From: Magnetococcales bacterium
GTDB lineage: Bacteria; Pseudomonadota; Magnetococcia; Magnetococcales; Magnetaquicoccaceae
NCBI GenBank assembly: GCA_011089965.1
Contig: JAANAU010000006.1
Span: 62,001 to 126,000, forward strand
Length of the DNA stretch: 64,000 bases
Direction: 5' to 3'
Shown here piece after piece: positions 1 through 8,300 of the stretch (position 1 is its first letter; each line of letters starts with the position of its first letter). The translations under genes and the position numbers were made by a program. Under the pieces are notes generated by a model. The model worked only from the letters and a program-made list of their open reading frames with translations. It made no database searches and was not told the DNA's origin.

Positions 1-1902
1 CACCTGGCCGATGCCACCTCGGTGGAACTGACAGCCTCGCTCTTCGAGTCGGTCAAGCAGGCCCCGATCCTGATGCTGCTGCTGATGCGCCCGCTCCCGG
101 ATCATCCCTCCAGCAAACTCCCTTTGATCGCCGACAAAGAGCTGGATGAACTGGCCATCGAAATCCACTTCAAACAGCTCACCCCTGCCGAATGCGACGA
201 ATTGACCCGGCGGCTGCTCAATGCCGAAGAGGTTCCGGAGGCGGTGTTGCACCTGATCCGCAATCGCGGCGATGGCAACCCGATGTTCATCGAAGAGATC
301 ATCCGCAACCTGGTGGACGAAGGGATCGTGGAACTTGTCCCCGGAGAGTCCCCACGGGTGGTCAAAAACCTCGATGAGGTGACCATCCCCTCCTCGATCC
401 AGGGGATGTTCATTGCCCGCATCGACAAACTGCCCGTGGAACTGAAAGAGATCCTGCTCACCGCTGCGGTCATCGGTCCCAACTTCCGCATGTCGCTTCT
501 GGCCCGGCTCTTTCCCAACAGCGAACTCGATGCCAAACTGATCCGACTGGTGGAGATGGGGCTGATCTTTGAATCCAAATCGTTCCCGGAGGTGGAGTAC
601 AGCTTCCGCAACATCATGATTCAAGAGGCGATCTACTCCACGCTGCTCCACAAGAAACGACGGGAACTGCATGCCGAAGTGGCTGCGGAAATCGAGGCAC
701 TCTACTCCACCCGTCTGGACGACCATTTTGAGATTCTGGCCCAACACTATCTGCGCGCCGACCACCCGGAACGGGCCTATCTCTATCTGGTACGCAGCGG
801 CCAGAAGGCCAAGGCCAGCTATGCCAACAGTGCAGCCCTGGCTGCACTCGACAAGGCTGCCGAACTGGGTCGCACCCTGCCCGCCCCTCCGGTGCCACTG
901 CTGGAAACCCTGATTTTCCTGTCAGACGTACAGGAACTGTGCGGCGAATTTCAGGCCGCGATAGCCACCCGTCGCGAGGTGATCGCCGCCATCCACACCC
1001 CGTTGACCCGTATCGATCACATGCGACGCATTGGTCGTCTGCACGAGAAACTGGAAAATTATGATCAGGCCATGGAGGTCTACGGCGAAGCCCATGGAGA
1101 ACTGGCTGCCTTCCCGGACTCCATCCAGATGGGGCTGCTGTTGATGAACGAAAGCTGGATCCTCAACCGTCTGGGACAGCGCCGCGACGAAGCCGAGATG
1201 CGCGCCCGCCGCGCTTTGGAAATCTTTGAAATCCACCAGGCCAAAGAGCAGATCGCCATGGTCTGCAACAACCTCGGGGTGATCCTGGAGCATCGGGGCG
1301 ATTTGCAGCAGGCCTTGGAATTCAATGAAAAAAGCCTGCAACTCTTCTCCGAACTCGGAGACAAACGCCAAACCGCCAATCTCTATCTTTCCATGGGATT
1401 TTTGCACGAAAAGACCGGCGCATTGAGCGAAGCCCTCAAGTTCTTTGAACTCTCCCACGAGATCATGCAGCGTATCGAAAACCCGTTCGGGGCCGGAACC
1501 GCCCTGATGCGCAAAGGGATCTGTCTGAACCGGCTCAACCGGTTGGGAGATGCGGAAAAATCCCTCAAGGAGGCGTTGCGCATCCACCGGCAACTCAATC
1601 TGACCCGCAAGGTGGTCTCAAATCTCTGGACCTTGTGCGAGTTGTATCTGGCTTTGGGTTCGGCCTCCAAGGCGCGCAAACACATGGAAGAGGCCAAAGC
1701 CATTGCCGCAGCCCGGGAGGACACCCCGGATCTGGCCCAATGCTCCCTGCTGGAAGCGCGCATCCTGATCCAGGAACGCCGCCTGCCCGACAACGCCTTT
1801 GAAGAGGCGATACGCCTGTTCCGGCTCTGTGGTCGCCAGACCGCTGCCGAAGCCGCAGAGTTGGAGTTGACCCGGTTGCGCCAGGAGAAAAGCACCCCAT
1901 GA
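1..1902 (+). CDS. AAA-type ATPase / TPR signalling protein (5' truncated)
   Basis: The reading frame is open to the left edge, so the start is missing; the GTG at 22 is not a convincing start. The first ~170 residues look like the end of the STAND/AAA_16-type ATPase module found behind adenylate cyclase or Ser/Thr kinase domains: a helical segment, the motif GDGNPMFIEEIIRNL, then a winged-helix-like stretch (IPSSIQGMFIARIDKLP). The remaining ~400 residues are alpha-helical TPR repeats (for example NNLGVILEHRGDLQQALEF). Known relatives act as signalling scaffolds or nucleotide-regulated switches. The catalytic N-terminus, possibly a cyclase or kinase, would lie upstream. The stop overlaps the next gene by 4 bp, so the two are co-transcribed and probably translationally coupled. 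Confidence 0.75.
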   Translation, partial: HLADATSVELTASLFESVKQAPILMLLLMRPLPDHPSSKLPLIADKELDELAIEIHFKQLTPAECDELTRRLLNAEEVPEAVLHLIRNRGDGNPMFIEEIIRNLVDEGIVELVPGESPRVVKNLDEVTIPSSIQGMFIARIDKLPVELKEILLTAAVIGPNFRMSLLARLFPNSELDAKLIRLVEMGLIFESKSFPEVEYSFRNIMIQEAIYSTLLHKKRRELHAEVAAEIEALYSTRLDDHFEILAQHYLRADHPERAYLYLVRSGQKAKASYANSAALAALDKAAELGRTLPAPPVPLLETLIFLSDVQELCGEFQAAIATRREVIAAIHTPLTRIDHMRRIGRLHEKLENYDQAMEVYGEAHGELAAFPDSIQMGLLLMNESWILNRLGQRRDEAEMRARRALEIFEIHQAKEQIAMVCNNLGVILEHRGDLQQALEFNEKSLQLFSELGDKRQTANLYLSMGFLHEKTGALSEALKFFELSHEIMQRIENPFGAGTALMRKGICLNRLNRLGDAEKSLKEALRIHRQLNLTRKVVSNLWTLCELYLALGSASKARKHMEEAKAIAAAREDTPDLAQCSLLEARILIQERRLPDNAFEEAIRLFRLCGRQTAAEAAELELTRLRQEKSTP

Positions 1903-3131
1903 ACCCGTTCCGCAGCGCCCTGGCCATCGACGATGATCCGGCCACCCTTGCCCTGATCCGCTCCCTGCTGGAAAAGGGCGGCTACCGCTTTCTGGAAGAG
2001 AGTGACAGCATGCGGGCCATGGCACGCATCGAACAGGAACGACCGGATCTGATTCTTCTGGACATCATGATGCCAGGCATCGATGGGCTGCAACTGTGTC
2101 GCATGATCCGCGAGCGCCAGGAGTTCGACCGTTGCAAAGTGGTCATCGTCACGGCCAAACCCTATGAATATGACCGGCAACGCGCCATCCAGTTCGGAGC
2201 CGACGCCTACTTCACCAAGCCCATCACGCCGGGTACGTTTCTGGAGAGTCTGGAACAGGTGTTTCTGGATGCCATGCAGTTGCGTTTCTGGGGGGTGCGT
2301 GGCACCTTGCCGGTTCCGGGGCCAGAGAGTGTCCGTTATGGCGGCAACACCAACTGCATCACCCTGCATCTGACCAAAGGGCCGTTTTTCATCTTCGATG
2401 CAGGCAGCGGCATCCGGAATCTGTCGGACCATCTGTTGGCCAGCCGGACCTTTCCAATTGCAGCCAAGATTCTCATCTCCCACCCCCACTGGGATCACAT
2501 CAACGGTCTGCCGTTCTTCGTGCCGCTCTATATGAAAGGCAATGAATTCGAGATCTGTTGTGTCACCCAACATGGTGTCAGTACGCGCCAGATGATCTCC
2601 GACCAGATGGATGGCGTATATTTTCCTATCAAGATCAAGGAATTCAGTGCACGAGTCTATTTTCGTGACCTGCAAGAGGAGTGTTGGGATGTGGGGCATG
2701 GCGCCACGGTGTCAACGCTGCTTCTGAACCATCCCGGGGCCTGTCTGGGGTATCGGATCGACTATGGCGGACGCAAGGTGGCCTATGTCACGGATCAGGA
2801 GTTGTATCCAGCCGACCATCCCCATCACCATCCAATGCAGGAACAAAAACTGTTGCGTTTTCTGGATGGGGTGGATGTGGCGATTCTGGATGCCACCTAC
2901 AGCGAGGCCGAGGTGCGGCAGAAGCGGGGTTGGGGTCACTCCAGCGCGCGTCAGGCTGCCGGGTTGGCCCATCAGGCCGGGGTCAAGACCCTCTGTCTGC
3001 ATCATCACGATCCGGATCAAACCGATGATCAGATCGCAGCCAAACTGGCCGAAGCAGAGGCCCATCTGGCAGCATTGCGCTCCTCCACCCGCTGCCTGGC
3101 CCCGGCAGAAGGGGAGAGCCTGACCGTGTGA
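1899..3131 (+). CDS. Response regulator receiver fused to metallo-beta-lactamase hydrolase
   Basis: 410 residues. Residues 1-125 are a CheY-like receiver with acidic pocket DDD at 11-13, phospho-acceptor D55 (LILLDIMMPG) and the conserved lysine in FTKPI. From about residue 130 an MBL-fold domain begins with the WGVRG...RYGGNTNC entry typical of RNase Z/PhnP-like MBL proteins and carries the metal motif HPHWDH plus later histidines and aspartates. The sequence thus shows a phosphorylation-controlled hydrolase; the substrate is unknown. It overlaps the AAA/TPR gene by ATGA, so the partner is likely a sensor or regulator acting through that protein. No histidine kinase is adjacent. Confidence 0.85.
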   Translation: MNPFRSALAIDDDPATLALIRSLLEKGGYRFLEESDSMRAMARIEQERPDLILLDIMMPGIDGLQLCRMIRERQEFDRCKVVIVTAKPYEYDRQRAIQFGADAYFTKPITPGTFLESLEQVFLDAMQLRFWGVRGTLPVPGPESVRYGGNTNCITLHLTKGPFFIFDAGSGIRNLSDHLLASRTFPIAAKILISHPHWDHINGLPFFVPLYMKGNEFEICCVTQHGVSTRQMISDQMDGVYFPIKIKEFSARVYFRDLQEECWDVGHGATVSTLLLNHPGACLGYRIDYGGRKVAYVTDQELYPADHPHHHPMQEQKLLRFLDGVDVAILDATYSEAEVRQKRGWGHSSARQAAGLAHQAGVKTLCLHHHDPDQTDDQIAAKLAEAEAHLAALRSSTRCLAPAEGESLTV

Positions 3132-3438
3132 CACGTCAGGCAAGCCATTCTCCGAACAGACACCTGCTTCATGAACACCGCCAATATGGCATCAACTCCG
3201 ATTCGTCAAAGGCCAGCAAAGCCACGATCCCCTTGGGCAGCACTCCCGCAGCAAAGCACCAGAGGTCTCGGGATGAGAGACCAGGAGCCTTGAACAGCCG
3301 GTCATGGGGTTGGAAAAGATCCGTCATCAGCTTCTGTTCCATGATTGGGATGCGTCACAAACGCCTGAACGTATCCCAGCAGCGATCCTGGCGATGCAAC
3401 CTGGTCTGAATGCCTGTCCGCCGCTCCGCCTCTTCTTC
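3132..3438. other. Intergenic stretch between convergent genes
   Basis: 307 bp between the convergent receiver-MBL gene and the free-standing FGE gene. No convincing gene. It holds a weak hairpin (ggtctc/gagacc, about 3269-3288). At 3412-3430 a 19-base segment is identical to one arm plus loop of the large inverted repeat at 6233-6281. That makes the right end of this stretch homologous to the 3' flank of the other FGE module. Confidence 0.6.
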
Positions 3439-4275
3439 CTACTGGCTGGCTGTATTCACCTGAACTCGGGCACAACGGAAGCCCACGTTGTGGTTATGAT
3501 GCGACTGGTGGTCCCAGTAACGGTCAGAGGAACGCACATAGCGCGCATTGCTGGTCCAGGCACCGCCGCGCAGCACACGCTGCTCGTCAGCCTCATCGAT
3601 CCAGGCCGTTCCATCCACAGGAGCGCCAATATAAGTTTTATTCTGAGTATCCTGGCACCACTCCCACACATTGCCATGCATCTCAAACAACCCCCACGGA
3701 TTGGCGGGCAGGCTGGCTACCGGGACGCTCTGCCCGCGATATTCCCCTTTTGGATCATCCGGGAGATAGGGAAAATGACCATTAAAATTCACCTGGGCCG
3801 AGGTGATCGTATGGCCAAAACTGAATGGAGTCGTGGTTCCAGCCCGACAGGCATACTCCCATTGCGCTTCACTGGGCAGAGTCAAGGCCAAGCCAGGAAT
3901 GAGCGCATTGATTTTTTTTATGAATTCCTGAACCATCTCAAAATCCACCTGCTCAACGGGATGATCCGGTGATTGGAAATGACTCGGATTCTCCCCCATC
4001 ACCGCCTGCCACAACGCCTGGGTGCAGGCAGTATCGAACAGCCAAAAGCCGGATTGAAAAGTCACCCGATGTTGCGGCCCTTCATCATCCAATCGACCAT
4101 GCTCCTCCTCAGGCGACCCCATCATGAAACTGCCTGGAGGGATCCAGCGCATGCGTTGCGTCACCGCCTGAATCGTGAACTCCACAAAAACCCCATACCC
4201 ATCCTGCCCCCACCCCGAAGCCCAGGAGGGAGGATGACCCGATACCAGAGGATGCCATGCGTATTTGGTGATCAA
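3439..4275 (-). CDS. Free-standing FGE-sulfatase / C-type-lectin-fold module protein
   Basis: 278 residues from a TTG start (4275); no good ATG lies further upstream, so the N-terminus is uncertain. Nearly the whole protein is one FGE-sulfatase (SUMF1/EgtB/PvdO) module: MRWIPPGSFMMG, LPSEAQWEYACRAG, MHGNVWEWCQD and a C-terminal RGGAW...VGFRCARV. It is a close paralogue of the two modules in the 1152-residue protein at 5330-8788, including the short lead-in (PPSWASGWGQDGYG). In DGR targets this fold is a ligand-binding display scaffold rather than an enzyme, and the hypervariable C-terminus fits that role. It could be a second display protein or a duplicated, detached fragment of the large protein. 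Confidence 0.8.
   Translation of the reverse strand: MITKYAWHPLVSGHPPSWASGWGQDGYGVFVEFTIQAVTQRMRWIPPGSFMMGSPEEEHGRLDDEGPQHRVTFQSGFWLFDTACTQALWQAVMGENPSHFQSPDHPVEQVDFEMVQEFIKKINALIPGLALTLPSEAQWEYACRAGTTTPFSFGHTITSAQVNFNGHFPYLPDDPKGEYRGQSVPVASLPANPWGLFEMHGNVWEWCQDTQNKTYIGAPVDGTAWIDEADEQRVLRGGAWTSNARYVRSSDRYWDHQSHHNHNVGFRCARVQVNTASQ
3462..3561 (-). other. DGR-like variable region, copy A
   Basis: In the coding direction a 74 bp hypervariable block (3561-3488) is followed by a 26 bp segment (3487-3462) identical in all three FGE modules. Most variable codons end in C or T and differ at positions 1 and 2 (acc, agc, aat, tat, gac, tac, cac, cat), as expected if AAY template codons were randomised at adenines. 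The encoded stretch runs AWTSNARYVRSSDRY. The identical segment is where an 'initiation of mutagenic homology' element would lie. The template repeat itself is not in the window, so adenine specificity cannot be shown directly. Confidence 0.5.
3842..4029. repeat. 188 bp segment identical to 5718-5905
   Basis: This part of the free-standing FGE gene is base-for-base identical to 5718-5905 in the last FGE module of the large protein. Flanking sequence is clearly diverged on both sides. It codes for the IPGLALTLPSEAQWEYACRA region and the helix before it. A sharply bounded identical block suggests gene conversion or very recent copying. Confidence 0.9.
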
Positions 4276-4401
4276 TGCAGAAACAAACCTTCAGATTAAA
4301 TGCTCGCCAAACATGGGTCAAGGGGATGACGTTCACGACGCATTAACAGCTCTTCCAAAATGCCATGGTCAATCGCAGGAAAGTGGATTCACTCAAGCAG
4401 T

Positions 4402-4830
4402 TCACGTTGCGGGAATGTTCCATGGATTGAGAATCTGCGCACCGGTTGGTTCAAAATCGGCAACATTGCGCGTGACAACAGTCAGACCGTATACCAGTGC
4501 AGTCGCCGCCATGAGACCGTCACGGACCGGACGAGGGTCTGGCACATGGAGTCGTGCGCTGCGTTGGGCCACCACCGTATCAACGGGCAAAATGCGACCA
4601 GAAAAGGCTGGCAGGACGTGATTGTTCAACCAGGAGCGAAAAATCATTCCCTGGGATGCGTCTCGGCGTTCGGCGAGCAAAACGCCGATTTCCAATTCCT
4701 GGATGGTGATCACGGACAGGTACAAATCGAAGGCCTCCACACTGTCGGCCCACTTTGCAACCTGACGATCCGCTTTGCCCAGACGAATTTTTCGCAGCTC
4801 GGAGACGACGTTGGTATCGAGCAGATACAT
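4402..4830 (-). CDS. PIN-domain toxin (VapC/FitB-like)
   Basis: 142 residues from ATG at 4830; a TTG just before it is less likely. The PIN-domain acidic residues are visible: D5 in YLLDTNVVSELR, E in ITIQELEIG, then D in VRDGLMAATAL and D in NVADFEP. Family members are Mg-dependent RNases that cleave tRNA or other RNA until bound by their antitoxin. The start codon overlaps the antitoxin stop by one base (TGATG), the usual coupling in type II modules. It sits between two related FGE genes, which is typical of toxin-antitoxin cargo in defence islands. Confidence 0.9.
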   Translation of the reverse strand: MYLLDTNVVSELRKIRLGKADRQVAKWADSVEAFDLYLSVITIQELEIGVLLAERRDASQGMIFRSWLNNHVLPAFSGRILPVDTVVAQRSARLHVPDPRPVRDGLMAATALVYGLTVVTRNVADFEPTGAQILNPWNIPAT

Positions 4831-5084
4831 CAAAGGAGATCTGCCGGTTGAGCCATGTCGCGCAATGGCGGAATCTCCAATTCCATATCTTCCATGCCGG
4901 GCATAGCCAACAAATCAGCGATTTTCGTACGATCACCCGTCATTTTCTTGTATTCGTCGAACGTCAACAGCACATGTGCAGGTTTGCCGCGATCTGTAAT
5001 GAACACCGGACCAGATTGTGCCGCTTTTTTGGCCTTGCTGGCGTCCTGATTGAACTGTCGGCTTGAAAAGGTCGTGATACTCAT
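4830..5084 (-). CDS. Phd/YefM-type antitoxin
   Basis: 84 residues. The N-terminus (ITTFSSRQFNQDASKAKKAAQSGPVFITDRGKPAHVLLTFDEY, about residues 3-46) is the Phd/YefM fold that dimerises, binds the operator and represses the operon. The C-terminal ~35 residues are acidic and proline-rich (MEDMELEIPPLRDM), as expected for the disordered tail that blocks the toxin active site. It is the first gene of the pair, upstream of and coupled to the PIN toxin. Conditional autoregulation is expected from the family. Confidence 0.88.
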   Translation of the reverse strand: MSITTFSSRQFNQDASKAKKAAQSGPVFITDRGKPAHVLLTFDEYKKMTGDRTKIADLLAMPGMEDMELEIPPLRDMAQPADLL

Positions 5085-5107
5085 GGTCCACCTCGCATGT
5101 ATGAATC

Positions 5108-5124
5108 ATGTAGGTACGTTACAT
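5108..5124. promoter_or_regulatory. Possible autoregulatory operator of the toxin-antitoxin pair
   Basis: An imperfect palindrome, atgta-N7-tacat, lies 24-40 bp upstream of the antitoxin start. Phd/YefM proteins bind short palindromes overlapping their own promoter. The position is right, but the assignment rests on symmetry alone. Confidence 0.3.
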
Positions 5125-5329
5125 CAAACCATGCCTTGCGTAAAGGGAATGTCAGGCTGACAATATAGAATTCGCCCAAATCTGGAGTCATGGATGCCCA
5201 CAGTACTGGTCATGGGGTGAACCACGGGGTTGGTCGACCCATTTCACGCCATCATGGGATCTTGCGAATGGTCAAACCCCAGTGCCGATAACTGCTGAAA
5301 ACCTGCTGGAACGGCTCCGCCGTCTTGGC

Positions 5330-8300
5330 TCACCACTGAACTCGGGCACAACGGAAGCCCACGTTGCGGTCGAGGGACGACTGCTGGGACCAGAAGCGGC
5401 AAGCGGAGCGCACGTGACGCGCGATGTTGCCCCAGGAACCGCCGCGCAACACACGCAGCCCGTCAGCCTCGTCGATCCAGGCCGTTCCATCCGTGGGAGC
5501 GCCATCATAAGAATCATGCCTGGTATCCGCACACCACTCCCACACATTGCCATGCATTTCAAACAAACCCCACGGATTGACGGGCAGGGTGGCTACCGGG
5601 ACAGTCTTCTCACGATACTCACCTTTTGGATCCTCTGGTTGATAAGGGGAATTACCATTAAAATTCACCTGGTCCGAGGTGATGGTGTGGCCGAAGCTGA
5701 ATGGAGTCGTGGTCCCGGCCCGACAGGCATACTCCCATTGCGCTTCACTGGGCAGAGTCAAGGCCAAGCCAGGAATGAGCGCATTGATTTTTTTTATGAA
5801 TTCCTGAACCATCTCAAAATCCACCTGCTCAACGGGATGATCCGGTGATTGGAAATGACTCGGATTCTCCCCCATCACCGCCTGCCACAACGCCTGGGTG
5901 CAGGCGGTATCGAACAGCCAATAACCGGATGAGAGGGTCACCAGATGTTGCGGTCCCTCACGATCCATCCGGTCATGCTCCTCCTCAGGCGATCCCATCA
6001 TGAAACTGCCCGGCGGGATCCAGCGCATCTTCTGGGTGACCGGTCCAATGGTGAAAGTGGCCCATAATCCATAGGGATCCCGACCCATGCCACTGGCCCA
6101 GGCCGGCTTGATGGTACGCTTGAAAGTGACGATTTCACAATCGCTGCGGATCTGAAAGGCCTCCACTTCTGGCATGCTGCACGCAGCCTGACCAGACGAC
6201 TTGTTCAGATCCAGGATCTCTGCCTGGTCTGTGTCTGCCCGGCCTGTCCGCCGCTCCGCCAGGCGGACAGGCCGGGCAGACCGAGGCTCCGCATCACCCT
6301 GCTGCCGGCTGACTGTGCTCACCTGAACTCGGGCACAACGGAAGCCCACGGCGGAACTGTTGCCATATATCCGATGCTCCCAGAAACGACAAGCAGAGCG
6401 CGTGTAACGCGCAGCGAGGCTCCAGAAACCGCCGCGCTGCACACGCCGCCCGTCAGTCTCGTCGATCCAGGCCGCTCCATCCAAAGGAGCGCCCTTATAA
6501 GAGTCATGCCAACTGTCTTGACACCACTCCCACACATTGCCATGCATTTCAAACAAACCCCACGGATTGGCGGGCAGGCTGGCTACCGGGACGCTCTCCT
6601 CGCGATATTCCCCTTTTGGATCATCCGGGAGATAGGGAAAATTGCCATCAAAATTCACCTGGGCCGAGGTGATGGTATGGCCAAAACTGAATGGGGTCGT
6701 GGTCCCGGCCCGACAGGCATACTCCCACTGCGCTTCACTGGGCAGAGTCAAGGCCAAGCCTGGGATAAGCGCATTGATTTTTCTTATAAATTCCTGAACC
6801 ATCGCAAAATCCACCTGCTCCACGGGACAATCCAGTAATTGGAACCCACTCGGATTCTCCCCCATCACCGCCTGCCACAACTCCTGGGTGCAGGCGGTAT
6901 CAAACAACCAATAACCGGATGAGATCGTTACCCGATGTTGCGGACCTTCATCATCATACCGGTCATGCTCATCCTCAGGGGATCCCATCATGAAACTGCC
7001 CGGCGGAATCCAGCGCATGCGCTGACGCACCCCCCCCACGACAAACTCCACCCACGCCCCGTACCCATCCCATCCCCAGGTGTCGGCCCAGGAGGGGGGG
7101 GAACCGGATTGCCAGAAGTGATCTCGCTCACCGGCAAGATCAACTTCAGAAACCTGGATCAAACCAATATGCGTCGTCATGGAGGTCAACAGGCTGCCGC
7201 TCTGACCATGGCCCGCCTCGATACGAGCACCACGTTGCCGCAACAGCACGGTTTGAGGATTGGACATTGACCCAACGGAAATCCTGGATATGTCCATGCC
7301 AGAAGGTACAGGCAACGATGCATCTTTCTGATAAGCGTAATACCAATACAAGGTTAACGCAGACAATACATGACGATCATGCCAGGCAGTTTCGGGGATG
7401 CGCCGGATTGTCCGCTCCCCCATGGCCAGAATCGCCCGCATTTCCGGCCCGCCAACACCTGACTCAATCAATCGGCCCACCTGTTCCAGATCGGCACGCG
7501 CCGCCTGCAACAAATCCCAAGGCACCAGACTCTGAGAACCAACCCCCAGACTGATCAACTCTTCGTAACAAATTTCCCTTGGCAGGGCAGACCTCCACTT
7601 CAGCACTCTTTCCAAAACCGCACGTCGCAATGTCTCCGGTTCGTCTTCAAAGGCTTGACGGTAACGCTTGGCGACATCTGAATGCATGGTCGCCGCCACG
7701 GCGTGATTGCTTGACAAGGCCGGATGTTGCCACACGTCGGCTTCCACACCGGCATCTGCACCTCCTGCCCCCGAACAAAGACGTATATCCCGCAACAGGC
7801 CCGGCTCGATACGGATCGCTGGTGCCACCAGACGCAACAAACGCTCAGTCAATTCCACTGGAGAAACCATCCGTGACCGGGACAGTGCCGGACGTTCCCA
7901 CTCCATCAGGGTCCAATGGCGCAGCCAGGCCACCGGCCAACGACGCCGGGCAGCAGGCATCAGAGCAACGGTACGGCAGCCTGCGGCCTGCAACCGGACG
8001 CCCAACAACTCCCATTTACGGATCACCCACTCCGGGCCAGCCGCCAGTGATCCGAGATCTCCCAGGACGATCACCAGTGTTCCAGGAGACGGCACCACAT
8101 AAGGGGCAAGGCCGTGACGGGTCAACATAACCGGCCCGGCCCCACCTTCAAACAGGCGGGCATACGTGATACTCTCGTGGGGAAACAACCGACCGAGCCG
8201 TGCAGCAAGCAGATCCTGGTCACGCCAGAATGGGGTCAGCCGTCTGCTGCGATCATCGATGATCTGCACACCAGCGCCCCACCGCAATATCTTCTTGCGG

